Positions 25,572 to 33,523 of a DNA stretch of 40,240 nucleotides are shown here, in pieces. The notes below the pieces were generated by a model. That model was not told the DNA's origin. It ran no database searches and saw nothing but the letters and a program-made list of their open reading frames with translations. How positions within the stretch are numbered: the stretch's first letter is position 1; each line of letters starts with the position of its first letter. The DNA is taken from contig JAKISW010000024.1 in the NCBI GenBank assembly GCA_021648375.1, positions 1-40,240 on the forward strand, given 5' to 3'. Made by a program: the position numbers and the translations under genes. Origin of the DNA: Devosiaceae bacterium. GTDB lineage: Bacteria > Pseudomonadota > Alphaproteobacteria > Rhizobiales > Devosiaceae.

Positions 25572-26108
25572 CTATTCGCTTTCACGCTGCCTTAGTTGTT
25601 GCACTGTATAAGAATTGTTCACTGGATATTCGGTGTCAGCAACATATTCGCTGTCGGAAACTGTGCAATTGCGACCGCACAACATGATCGCGGTTTCCCT
25701 GTCAACGCTGTTGAACCAAATGCGACCGCCGGGAGTGGCCACATAGCCATCCAGATATTCATCAATATCAGCTTCAAGGTCATTTAAGGAAGGCAGCTCG
25801 GAATCTGCATCAAACATATAAGCGCCATGGGTGTGATATGTGGCAAATAAATCTAGATTCTCGGGAGGGTCATTGGCAAGGCAGCTATCTGTATCACCTT
25901 TTGCAGGTGTGGTAGCGACGAAATTATCATTCTCGTCAATGCCGAAATAACCACAATATTCAGTATTTTCAGCAATTGATTTCGGTTGTAATTGGTTGAA
26001 GAAATTGGTGACGAAATTAATTTCTTCCTGGTCCTGAGCATAAGCGCCCGGGATGAAAGCCATAACCATTCCAAAAATCAAAGCCTGTAGCAAAGCGGTT
26101 TTTTTCAT
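25572..26108 (-). CDS. Secreted DUF4329 protein
   Basis: 178 residues from the ATG at 26108 (AAGGGA just upstream; a longer frame to 26153 lacks a signal-peptide-like start). Signal peptide MKKTALLQALIFGMVMAFIP...AYA. The mature part has YCGYFGIDENDNF, FATYHTHGAYM, LPSLNDLEADIDEYLDGYVATP, GGRIWFNSVDRETAIMLCGRNC. HTHG, the acidic patch and the GYVATPGGR-W block match DUF4329, which resembles JAB/Mov34-type or toxin-associated deamidase-like folds. The function of stand-alone secreted forms is unknown. Three or four cysteines could form disulfides. Inserted between aminotransferase and hom on the opposite strand. Confidence 0.75.
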   Translation of the reverse strand: MKKTALLQALIFGMVMAFIPGAYAQDQEEINFVTNFFNQLQPKSIAENTEYCGYFGIDENDNFVATTPAKGDTDSCLANDPPENLDLFATYHTHGAYMFDADSELPSLNDLEADIDEYLDGYVATPGGRIWFNSVDRETAIMLCGRNCTVSDSEYVADTEYPVNNSYTVQQLRQRESE

Positions 26109-26204
26109 TGTTCCCTTGATTTCAGCTGTCCCTTTTGTGCACGATATTATCAATTTCTATTGACCGCAAGCCAAAATACTATTCTAACCGGGCAATAGAA
26201 ATCA

Positions 26205-26218
26205 GGACAATATTGTCC
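26205..26218. promoter_or_regulatory. Perfect 14-bp palindrome upstream of hom
   Basis: GGACAATATTGTCC is self-complementary over all 14 bases. It lies 44 bp before the hom ATG and about 97 bp before the DUF4329 ATG, in their shared upstream region. It is a candidate operator; the binding protein is unknown. Confidence 0.45.
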
Positions 26219-26262
26219 AAAAAGTACTGGTCTTTTCGCAACGCGCTTAAAAAGTAAATTTG

Positions 26263-27615
26263 ATGGATGAACACTTGAACAATGATAAAATAAAACCACT
26301 TCGAATTGGCATTGCCGGACTTGGCACAGTCGGTGCGGCACTGGTTTTAATGCTGGAAAAAAATGCAAAGCAAATTCAGCGCAAACACGGGCGTATGGTT
26401 AAAGTCGTTGCTGTTTGCGCGCGCTCCCGTTCTAGAGACCGTGGCATCGATATTTCTGGTTTTGCCTGGCATGACGATCCGGTTGCGCTGGCCAAAGATG
26501 AAAACGTTGATTTGTTCGTTGAATTGATTGGCGGCGAAGACGGTCCGGCACTGGCATCAGTAAAGGCTGCTCTTGAAGCCGGTAAACCTGTAGTGACTGC
26601 CAATAAGGCACTTTTGGCAAAACACGGGGTTGATCTGGCGGCGTTGGCCGAAAAATCGGGCGTGCATATGGGGTTTGAAGCTGCGGTTGCCGGTGGTATT
26701 CCGGTGATAAAAACCCTTCGAGAAGGTTTGGGGGCAGCCAGCGTCACCCGTGTTTATGGAATTCTCAATGGCACCTGCAATTATATTCTAACGAGGATGG
26801 GTAATGAGGATATATCATTTGCTGATTGTTTGAAGGATGCACAGGCTCTGGGCTATGCTGAGGCCGACCCGACCTTTGACGTTGAGGGATTTGATACCGC
26901 CCATAAGCTGGCCATCCTGACTTCGCTTTGCTTTCAGTGTAAAATTGCCGCCGATGAGGTGTTTGTGGAGGGCATCACGGCCATAACGCAAGAAGATATC
27001 AAGGTCGCAGCTGAACTTGGTTATGCCATTAAACTTTTGGGCATTGCCAAGCGCTCAGAAAAAGGAATTGAACAGCGGGTTCATCCCACCTTTGTTCCAG
27101 CCAGCAGCGCCGTAGCGCGGGTGGATAATGTTTTAAACGCAATTATTCTTGAAACCGACCATGTATCAGAACTAATGCTTTCAGGTCCCGGAGCTGGCGG
27201 CTCGGCCACCGCAGCATCCGTTCTGGCAGATATCCTGGATATTGCCCGCGGGCAGATTATTCCTCCCCTTGGTATGCCAACGGCTGAATTGAGCGATTAT
27301 AAGCGCGCTCCCATGCAGTCCCACAAGGGTGGATATTACATTCGCCTTGATGTGCTTGATGTTCCAGGAGCACTGGCGGCGATTACTTCTCGTCTGGGAG
27401 AGAACAATATTTCTCTGGAAAGTGTAATCCAGCGGCCAGATATAGATATTGATGCGTCAGGAATTAGTAACTCCAGCGAAGCCGGAAAAACCAGAACGCT
27501 GGTTTTAATAACCCAGGATACTCTTGAGGCCAGTTTGCGCAAGGCGCTGGATCAGGTGGCCGATGATGGCCACACGATTGGCGCGCCGCAAGTGATACGT
27601 ATCGAGAGTTTTTAG
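26263..27615 (+). CDS. hom: Homoserine dehydrogenase with C-terminal ACT domain
   Basis: 450 residues from the ATG at 26263 (a TTG sits directly before it). NAD(P)-binding GIAGLGTVGAALVLML at about 16-31; catalytic domain GILNGTCNYILTRM, GYAEADPTFDVEGFDTAHKL and LLGIAKRSE; C-terminal ACT domain YYIRLDVLDVPGALAAITSR, as in threonine-inhibited single-function enzymes. It reduces aspartate semialdehyde to homoserine on the way to threonine and methionine. In many relatives glpX lies between hom and recJ; here recJ follows directly. Confidence 0.97.
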   Translation: MDEHLNNDKIKPLRIGIAGLGTVGAALVLMLEKNAKQIQRKHGRMVKVVAVCARSRSRDRGIDISGFAWHDDPVALAKDENVDLFVELIGGEDGPALASVKAALEAGKPVVTANKALLAKHGVDLAALAEKSGVHMGFEAAVAGGIPVIKTLREGLGAASVTRVYGILNGTCNYILTRMGNEDISFADCLKDAQALGYAEADPTFDVEGFDTAHKLAILTSLCFQCKIAADEVFVEGITAITQEDIKVAAELGYAIKLLGIAKRSEKGIEQRVHPTFVPASSAVARVDNVLNAIILETDHVSELMLSGPGAGGSATAASVLADILDIARGQIIPPLGMPTAELSDYKRAPMQSHKGGYYIRLDVLDVPGALAAITSRLGENNISLESVIQRPDIDIDASGISNSSEAGKTRTLVLITQDTLEASLRKALDQVADDGHTIGAPQVIRIESF

Positions 27616-27679
27616 GCCCCATTCGGGGCAGGCACTTTAGGGGTTCTCCCCTTTGTGCCATGCTCATTTTTTGGCACAA
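27616..27679. repeat. Three stacked hairpins in the hom-recJ gap
   Basis: GCCCC-attc-GGGGC (27616-27629) begins at the base after the hom stop. GGGG-ttct-CCCC is at 27640-27651. TTGTGCCA (27653-27660) and TGGCACAA (27672-27679) pair across an 11-nt loop, ending 14 bp before the recJ ATG. They may form a transcript boundary or modulate recJ translation. Confidence 0.55.
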
Positions 27680-27693
27680 AAATAAGGCGCAAT

Positions 27694-29514
27694 ATGGCAA
27701 TTGAAAAACCTGAAAATTTTCTTGGCGTCTCCAAATCTTTTAGCGGTCAATCATGGACAGACCGGCTGAATCCGGTAGCTGTTCGTCAGGCCACAGCCAT
27801 ATCTCAACAGCATGAAATTTCAGAAATTTCCGCCAGAATCATGGCAGCTCGTGGTGTTGAAACAGGTGAGGCCACATCATTTCTTGAACCTTCCATCAGA
27901 GATATGATGCCTGATCCTTCAACAATGACCGATATGGACAAGTTTGCAGACCGTCTGGCTAAGGCTATTGATAGCGGGGAAAAAGTTGCGCTTTTTGGTG
28001 ATTATGATGTTGACGGGGCCTCTTCCAGTGCTTTGATGTTAAGATATTTGCGAAGTTTTTCACTGGATGTGATCTGGCATATTCCCGATCGTATTTTTGA
28101 AGGTTATGGCCCAAATATTCCCGCTATCGACAAGCTGGCAGGCGAGGGGGCAAGCCTGCTTATATTGCTTGATTGCGGCACAACAAGTTTTGAGCCGGTG
28201 GCCCATGCCAAAAACAAGGGCTTTGATGTTTTAATTCTTGATCATCACCTTGCCAAAGAACAATTGCCCCCATGTGATGCGCTGGTAAACCCCAACCGGG
28301 CAGATGATCTTTCGGGTTTGGGATATTTGTGCGCTGCCGGTGTTACATTTATGGCCCTTGTGGCCACCAATCGGGTTTTGCGTCAGTCCGGGCGCGACAA
28401 TCTGCCCGATTTGATGGAATTGCTGGATCTGGTGGCTTTGGCCACCATTTGTGATGTTGTTCCGCTAAAGGGTCTGAACCGGGCCTTTGTTGTTCGTGGA
28501 GTTGAGACAATGCGCCAGGGTAAAAATCCCGGCATTTCAGCTTTGGCGCTGGCGGCGCGTATTAACGGGCCGATTGCCGCCGGTCACTTGGGATTTATGA
28601 TCGGACCGCGCATTAATGCCGGGGGACGAATAGGGGACGCCGGGCTTGGCACCAGATTGCTGGCCACCACTTCCGAGGAAGAAGCAATGTTAATTGCCGC
28701 CTCCCTTGATGAACTCAATGCAGAGCGCCAAAGCATTGAGGCCATAGCGGTTGAGGAGGCGATAGCAGTTGCAGAGGCGGAAATCGGGGACGGAGAAGCT
28801 CCTGTCATTGAAGATCCTGCCATTCTGGTTTTAGCCTCTCAAAACTGGCATCCGGGTGTGGTTGGTCTGGTCGCCGCTCGCCTGCGCGAACGCTTCAACC
28901 GTCCTGCATTTGCCATTGCCATGCGCGCTGATGGCACCGGCACAGGTTCCGGGCGCTCAATTCCCGGCGTTGACCTTGGGGCAGCAATATTGCAGGCGGT
29001 AAATGAGGGTATAATTGAAAAAGGTGGCGGCCACGCCATGGCTGCCGGAATTTCTCTAAAACAAAGCCAGTTGGCAAATTTCCGCGCATTTATTACGCAA
29101 GCGCTTGCAAACGATGTGGCTTTATCGCGCCAGAGCAGTTCCATTAAAATAGATGCAGCAATCACAGCCCGCACCGCTTCAGTGGATTTCGTCAATTCAT
29201 TGGAAGCGCTTGGACCGTTTGGAATGGGCAATGCATCGCCAATATTTGCCCTTGCTTCCCACAAAGTCACCTATGCCGATATTGTGGGCAAGGGCGGGCA
29301 TGTCAGATGCACTCTTAGCAGTGGCGATGGGGCAACTATCAAGGCAATTGCCTTTCGAGCCGCAACCAGCGAAATGGGAAAAGCCCTGCTGAGCGCCCCA
29401 AGAGATCAGCCATTGCATTTTTGCGGAACGCTAAATGTTGACCATTGGCAAGGGCGCCAAAGGGTGCAAATGCGGCTAATTGATGCCGCAGACCCGGAAA
29501 AATCTTATCGCTAA
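27694..29514 (+). CDS. recJ: RecJ, single-stranded-DNA-specific 5'-3' exonuclease
   Basis: 606 residues from the ATG at 27694 (AAGG 6 nt upstream). DHH phosphoesterase domain with VALFGDYDVDGASSSALML (about 101-119), LLDCGTTSFEPV and LDHHLAKEQLPP (the DHH motif, about 182-184). DHHA1 domain with GSGRSIPGVDLG and GGGHAMAAG (about 444-452), then the OB-fold C-terminus. It acts in recombination and mismatch/base-excision repair. Length and motifs are complete. Confidence 0.97.
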   Translation: MAIEKPENFLGVSKSFSGQSWTDRLNPVAVRQATAISQQHEISEISARIMAARGVETGEATSFLEPSIRDMMPDPSTMTDMDKFADRLAKAIDSGEKVALFGDYDVDGASSSALMLRYLRSFSLDVIWHIPDRIFEGYGPNIPAIDKLAGEGASLLILLDCGTTSFEPVAHAKNKGFDVLILDHHLAKEQLPPCDALVNPNRADDLSGLGYLCAAGVTFMALVATNRVLRQSGRDNLPDLMELLDLVALATICDVVPLKGLNRAFVVRGVETMRQGKNPGISALALAARINGPIAAGHLGFMIGPRINAGGRIGDAGLGTRLLATTSEEEAMLIAASLDELNAERQSIEAIAVEEAIAVAEAEIGDGEAPVIEDPAILVLASQNWHPGVVGLVAARLRERFNRPAFAIAMRADGTGTGSGRSIPGVDLGAAILQAVNEGIIEKGGGHAMAAGISLKQSQLANFRAFITQALANDVALSRQSSSIKIDAAITARTASVDFVNSLEALGPFGMGNASPIFALASHKVTYADIVGKGGHVRCTLSSGDGATIKAIAFRAATSEMGKALLSAPRDQPLHFCGTLNVDHWQGRQRVQMRLIDAADPEKSYR

Positions 29515-29600
29515 AGTGCAATAACTTGAATAAATTCAACAACTTAACTGCTAAAAACCCATTGCCCTTGCAAGATGGGCAAGCTGCTATAATATTACCT

Positions 29601-29705
29601 AAAGCGTTTTCAGGATAAGTGGATCCGGTTATCTGGTTCGAAAACGCGATAACACAAAGACTTAGAGCATAGGTTTTGATCCAGTCAAAACCGCAAATGC
29701 TCTAA
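29601..29705. repeat. Mosaic palindromic intergenic element (RIME-like)
   Basis: Two adjoining hairpin modules. Module 1: GCGTTTTC (29604-29611) with GAAAACGC (29640-29647). Module 2: TTAGAGCAT (29662-29670) with ATGCTCTAA (29697-29705), enclosing GGTTTTGA-tccag-TCAAAACC (29672-29692). Order and wording (AAGCGTTTTC...GTGG..CCGGTT...GAAAACGCG...AAAGACTTAGAGC...) match my memory of mosaic elements common between genes of rhizobia and relatives. It fills most of the 370-bp recJ-cfa gap, together with the hairpin at 29722; nothing else was seen there. Confidence 0.65.
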
Positions 29706-29721
29706 TATAAGTTGTTTATTC

Positions 29722-29742
29722 GACCTTTTATATAAAAAGGTC
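29722..29742. repeat. 8-bp-stem AT-rich hairpin upstream of the CFA synthase gene
   Basis: GACCTTTT (29722-29729), ATATA, AAAAGGTC (29735-29742). A perfect inverted repeat 143 bp before the cfa start. Not followed by a T-run. It could be an operator or the last part of the adjacent repeat element. Confidence 0.4.
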
Positions 29743-29884
29743 AGCATTCGGGGTGGTATCAATACGACTGCATCAGGCAGGTGCAATTTACTAAAGGTAT
29801 TTATTCGCCTGATAGCTGTAAAAATCAAGAATTTACGTTCCCGTTTGCAGGATTATCCTGTTTTTACAAGTTGGCGGTGATTTG

Positions 29885-31123
29885 ATGACTGACAGTGTTT
29901 TTCAATCCAAATCTTCAGCTTTTTGGCCATTGACCTGGCCGCTTTCCAAGATAGTGGAATGGGTCGGAGTTAAAATGATCGGTGAGCCAAAATATGGCGC
30001 TTTGACGGTTACCTTCCCCAATAATAGCTCACGCACCATCGGAAATGAAGATACCGGTTTCCATGCCCGTGTTAAATTCAACAATTTCAAGGTTTTGCGT
30101 CAGACCATGCGCCGGGGCACAGTTGGTTTTGCTGCCGCTTATATAAATGGCGATGTTGAGGTTGATGACCTGACCGACCTGTTCAGGTTTTTTCTGCAAA
30201 ATATTGAAATGTTTGATAGTTCAAATCCTGGTGTTTTTCGCCGCGCTGCCAACGATATTGCCTATCATATCTCCAGAGCCAATTCCCGGTCCGGATCAAA
30301 ACAAAATATCGCTGAACATTACGATCTGGGTAATGATTTTTATTCCCTTTGGCTGGACCCCTCGATGACATATTCATCGGCCATTTTTGCAACGCCGGAT
30401 TTGTCGCTGGAGCAGGCGCAAAAAGAAAAATATCATCGCATTGCTGCCATAGCTAAAGTAAAACCTAACAGCAAAATTCTTGAGATTGGCTGCGGGTGGG
30501 GAGGGCTGGCTCAAACTCTGGCTGCGGATTTCAAAGCCCGGATTTATGGCATTACCTTATCGAACGAGCAGCTGAAATTTGCTCGCGCTCGCATGGAAAA
30601 GCATGGGCTTGATGAAAAGGTAAAACTTCAATTTGAAGATTATCGCGACACAAAAGGCCAATTTGATCATGTTTGTTCAATTGAAATGATCGAGGCTGTT
30701 GGCGAAGAGCATTGGCCGCGCTATTTCTCCGCCGTTTCTCAGCGTTTGAAACCGGGTGGAACCGCTGCAATTCAGGCCATTACCATCGATGAGGTCCATT
30801 TTGATGCCTATCGTTCCGGCCCGGATTTTATTCAGCGCTATATTTTCCCCGGAGGCATGCTGCTTACCAAATCTGCAATGCTGAAACAGGCTGAAAAGGC
30901 TGGATTGAAATTGGAAAAAACTCAATGTTTCGCTGATTCATATGCCAGGACCCTAAAAATCTGGCGCCAACGATTTTTGGACAAATGGGAGCAAGTTTCA
31001 AAACTTGGTTATGATGAAGCCTTTAAGCGCAAATGGGAATATTACATGTCCTATTGCGAAGCCGGATTTGCCGAAGGCTTTATTGACGTGGGCATATATC
31101 AGTATCGCAAACCGAGTTCCTGA
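29885..31123 (+). CDS. Cyclopropane-fatty-acyl-phospholipid synthase family methyltransferase
   Basis: 412 residues from the ATG at 29885 (a TTG precedes it directly; GGTGA upstream). N-terminal lipid-associated domain, then NIAEHYDLGNDFYSLWLDPS and MTYSSAIF, the CFA-synthase substrate region. SAM-binding motif I is KILEIGCGWGGLAQTL at about 197-212. Further: GITLSNEQLKFA, SIEMIEAVGEEHW (the bicarbonate-site-type Glu region) and RYIFPGGMLL. It methylenates unsaturated acyl chains of membrane phospholipids using S-adenosylmethionine. It stands alone downstream of an intergenic repeat, and its C-terminus is complete. Confidence 0.92.
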   Translation: MTDSVFQSKSSAFWPLTWPLSKIVEWVGVKMIGEPKYGALTVTFPNNSSRTIGNEDTGFHARVKFNNFKVLRQTMRRGTVGFAAAYINGDVEVDDLTDLFRFFLQNIEMFDSSNPGVFRRAANDIAYHISRANSRSGSKQNIAEHYDLGNDFYSLWLDPSMTYSSAIFATPDLSLEQAQKEKYHRIAAIAKVKPNSKILEIGCGWGGLAQTLAADFKARIYGITLSNEQLKFARARMEKHGLDEKVKLQFEDYRDTKGQFDHVCSIEMIEAVGEEHWPRYFSAVSQRLKPGGTAAIQAITIDEVHFDAYRSGPDFIQRYIFPGGMLLTKSAMLKQAEKAGLKLEKTQCFADSYARTLKIWRQRFLDKWEQVSKLGYDEAFKRKWEYYMSYCEAGFAEGFIDVGIYQYRKPSS

Positions 31124-31221
31124 TAAATGGCATTCACTTTAACAAAGGTAAATTGGATGGAGCTTCAAGGCAGAAAAAAACCCGAATATATTCACTTCTG
31201 AAACAACAACAATTTTGTCAC

Positions 31222-31277
31222 AATAAAGTAGCCACACGAAGTGTGTGGTACGTCCAACGGGACTTAAACCCGTGTTT
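31222..31277 (-). repeat. Direct repeat: 3' part of tRNA-Glu plus downstream flank (decayed tRNA copy)
   Basis: 56 bp matching 31361-31416 with three mismatches. The shared block contains the T-arm, acceptor 3' strand and CCA of tRNA-Glu plus the CCACAC/GTGTGG hairpin behind it. Weaker similarity continues into the anticodon arm (CTTTTAT in place of CTTTCAC), after which the match to tRNA-Glu is lost. No functional tRNA can be drawn. It is either a decayed tandem copy or an att-like remnant of a tRNA-targeting element. Confidence 0.75.
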
Positions 31278-31384
31278 GTGCCATAAAAGGAGAGCGCCAC
31301 CAGCGTTGCACCTGCCGCAACGCGCAACGAAAAATCAGGGTACAACAATTTCGCTGTAATAATAAAGTAGCCACACGAAGTGTG

Positions 31385-31460
31385 TGGTACGCCCAACGGG
31401 ACTCGAACCCGTGTTTCCGCCGTGAAAGGGCAGCGTCCTAGACCACTAGACGATGGGCGC
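31385..31460 (-). tRNA. tRNA-Glu (anticodon TTC)
   Basis: The reverse strand starts GCGCCCATCGTCTAGTGG. The anticodon loop CTTTCAC (anticodon TTC, plus-strand 31424-31426) sits on a GCC/GGC-type stem; the T-arm is ACGGGTTCGAGTCCCGT; acceptor TGGGCGT, discriminator A and an encoded CCA end it. The first acceptor pair is a G-U wobble. A hairpin of CCACAC/GTGTGG overlaps the CCA and trails the gene. Confidence 0.95.
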
Positions 31461-31609
31461 ACAAGGGTCTTTATATTCAGTCGGCATCGTATAAGGGGAT
31501 AGCGGCAGATGTGCAAGCCTGTTTGCTTATGAAATTGAAAAAAAATTGCTTATGAACAATACCTGTCAAATTCGATCTTGAACAGAGGCGCTTAACATTG
31601 CCTAATCTC

Positions 31610-32059
31610 TTAGCACTGCCAAGTTACAGGGCCGCTATAGCCTCTTGGCCTTTCTCTCATATCGATGTGAATATAATTGCGTCCATAATAGCAACCCAGC
31701 CCCCCAATACCGCGGATAGTTTTTGCAAATGCGATTAATTCTGATTTTGGAACACCAGGAATAAAAAAATCAGCTGCTGAACATGTCATATGCAGGGATT
31801 TTGCAGCACCGCCAACCGAAGCATTGTACCACGGGGTGCGAAAACCGGAGGTCATGACGATTTTTTTGCGAAATTTCCCCTCAAATTCCCAGATTGCCAG
31901 ACGCAGGGCTGGAGAAATGCAGATTGTATTCACCTTGCTGCTGGCCACTTGCACCCCAAGGCTGGTGCGATAATTGCGATCGGGTGACGCAAACATTGCC
32001 AAAGGGACACATGCTGACAAGGTCAGGGAGAAGGCGATAAGTTGCAATATTGATCTCAT
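31610..32059 (-). CDS. Peptidase M15-like lipoprotein (D-Ala-D-Ala carboxypeptidase fold)
   Basis: 149 residues. Lipoprotein signal MRSILQLIAFSLTLSAC with lipobox Cys17. The M15_3/VanY-like zinc site is visible: TSGFRTPWYNASVGGAAKS, LHMTCSAADFFIPGV (His and Asp ligands, about 102-111), and NYIHIDMRERPRGY near the C-terminus (the third His ligand at about residue 133). This small form is common in Alphaproteobacteria and probably trims or remodels peptidoglycan peptides at the outer membrane. The catalytic role is inferred from the fold. It has its own unit, downstream of and on the same strand as gloA. Confidence 0.8.
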   Translation of the reverse strand: MRSILQLIAFSLTLSACVPLAMFASPDRNYRTSLGVQVASSKVNTICISPALRLAIWEFEGKFRKKIVMTSGFRTPWYNASVGGAAKSLHMTCSAADFFIPGVPKSELIAFAKTIRGIGGLGCYYGRNYIHIDMRERPRGYSGPVTWQC

Positions 32060-32197
32060 GGCTGCTCAAAAAGTTAATCACTGGTGAATTGAGCAATTAA
32101 AATACCCTAAAGAGCGCTAATCTTTGGCTAAGCGGCAGGGTCAATTTTTGATTAACAAGCAGATATCACAGATGGGGCAGTCAATTCTATCTTGTTC

Positions 32198-32617
32198 TTA
32201 CCACTCACCAATGTTTTTCATGGAAAGCCATGGTTCGGCCGGAGGCAAAGCCTCGCCGCCCTGCAGGATTTCAATGGAAATACCATCAGGTGAGCGTACA
32301 AAGGCCATATGTCCATCTCTTGGAGGACGGTTTATGATTATGCCCATTTCTTGCAGGTGTTTACAGGCTTGATAGATATTTTCTACTTCAAAGGCTAAAT
32401 GCCCGAAATTGCGCCCTCCTGAATAAGTTTCAGGGTCCCAATTATAGGTAAGTTCAATTTCCGCGCCATAATCGTTGGGAGCAGCGAGAAAAATCAGGGT
32501 GAATCGTCCCTTTTCAACTTCTTTGCGCCGCTTTTCCACCAGCCCAAGCCCTTTGCAATAAAAATCCAGGCTCTGCTCCATATTGCTAATTCGTACCATT
32601 GTGTGCAAAAATTTCAT
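32198..32617 (-). CDS. gloA: Lactoylglutathione lyase (glyoxalase I)
   Basis: 139 residues, the usual size. Metal ligands are in the expected places: His5 (FLHTMVRI), Glu54 or so (IELTYNWDPETY), His73 or so (NFGHLAFEV) and Glu near 116 (DGISIEILQGG). It isomerises the methylglyoxal-glutathione hemithioacetal to lactoylglutathione. Four ligands with the MVRI-SLDFY start are typical of the Ni/Co-type bacterial enzyme. The C-terminal ten residues (PPAEPWLSMKNIGEW) match alphaproteobacterial versions. Confidence 0.93.
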   Translation of the reverse strand: MKFLHTMVRISNMEQSLDFYCKGLGLVEKRRKEVEKGRFTLIFLAAPNDYGAEIELTYNWDPETYSGGRNFGHLAFEVENIYQACKHLQEMGIIINRPPRDGHMAFVRSPDGISIEILQGGEALPPAEPWLSMKNIGEW

Positions 32618-32803
32618 TTTATCAGATCTTTTTGTTTGAGATTACTTTGGCTGATTTGTTGATTTTCAGAGTGATACCAATTTTTGTTAATGTGTTTGTT
32701 TAATGTATTTTGGGGTGCGGGCAAAACCGGTAACAAAATTGTTTATCTATCTTAACTTTTGTTGGTGAATCGGTCAAAGTGAAACAAGTGGTTTGAGTAA
32801 ATG

Positions 32804-32816
32804 CCGCCTGCGGCGG
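32804..32816 (+). promoter_or_regulatory. GC hairpin in the 5' leader of the cold-shock gene
   Basis: CCGCC-tgc-GGCGG, a 5-bp stem with a 3-nt loop, lies 27 bp before the ATG in an otherwise AT-rich 225-bp gap. Structured leaders are common in cold-shock genes; a thermosensor role here is speculation. Confidence 0.3.
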
Positions 32817-32842
32817 AATGAGTATGAAAAGGCGTTAGTATT

Positions 32843-33523
32843 ATGGGGGCAGGTAATTCACCTGAAGACCAGCAGCCTGATTTTTTTGACGTTGGCGGCA
32901 AGGCCGCTGACGAGGTGGTTGATGGTCAAGAAGCAAATGGCGATGCGGCAGGCGATAGTTTGGTGCATGGCAGCGAGACTGTTTTTGATATTGCACAGGA
33001 CGAACTTGATGCATTTGAGATATCTGGAACCATAAAATGGTTCGATGTGTCCAAGGGTTTTGGCTTTATAGTACCGGACAACGGCACGGCTGACGTTTTG
33101 CTGCATGTTACGTGTTTGCGTCGCGATGGTTTTCAAACCGCCTATGAAGGCTCTAGAATTGTTTGTGAAGCATTGATGCGCCCCGGCGGCCTTCAGGCAT
33201 TTCGCATTCTTTCAATGGACGATAGTACGGCCCGACATCCCTCTCAAAGGGGCGAGCCGCGAACTCACGTAACTGTTGAGAGTTCCGGGCCGTTGGTAAA
33301 ATTACAGGTAAAATGGTTTAACCGGGTTCGTGGTTTTGGGTTTTTGTCGGCCGGGGAGGGGCACCCGGATATTTTCATTCACATGGAAACCTTGCGCCAG
33401 TTTGGTTTTGCTGAATTGCGCCCGGGTCAGTTTGTTCTGGTTCGGTATGGTGAGGGGCCAAAAGGCCTGATGGTGGCTGAAATTCGTCCGGAGGATTGGG
33501 GTGATGCGCCAGCTTCTCACTAA
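32843..33523 (+). CDS. Protein with two cold-shock domains
   Basis: 226 residues. An acidic N-terminal tail (about 1-57) is followed by two cold-shock domains: the first at about 58-128 with GTIKWFDVSKGFGFIVPDNG and DVLLHVT (RNP1/RNP2), the second at about 150-218 with LQVKWFNRVRGFGFLSAGEG and DIFIHMETL. This two-domain arrangement is typical of Alphaproteobacteria; the proteins bind single-stranded RNA/DNA and are often growth-phase rather than cold controlled. AAGG lies 10 nt before the ATG. The DUF192 gene overlaps its end by 20 bp, a widely conserved pairing in this class. Confidence 0.92.
   Translation: MGAGNSPEDQQPDFFDVGGKAADEVVDGQEANGDAAGDSLVHGSETVFDIAQDELDAFEISGTIKWFDVSKGFGFIVPDNGTADVLLHVTCLRRDGFQTAYEGSRIVCEALMRPGGLQAFRILSMDDSTARHPSQRGEPRTHVTVESSGPLVKLQVKWFNRVRGFGFLSAGEGHPDIFIHMETLRQFGFAELRPGQFVLVRYGEGPKGLMVAEIRPEDWGDAPASH

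Noticed and set aside
31222..31460. Active genomic island bounded by tRNA-Glu repeats
   Set aside because: Only about 83 bp separate the repeat blocks and no integrase is nearby; at most a scar is present.
31139..31516. 125-codon minus-strand open frame across tRNA-Glu
   Set aside because: It translates the tRNA gene and its decayed copy; such products are common spurious annotations.
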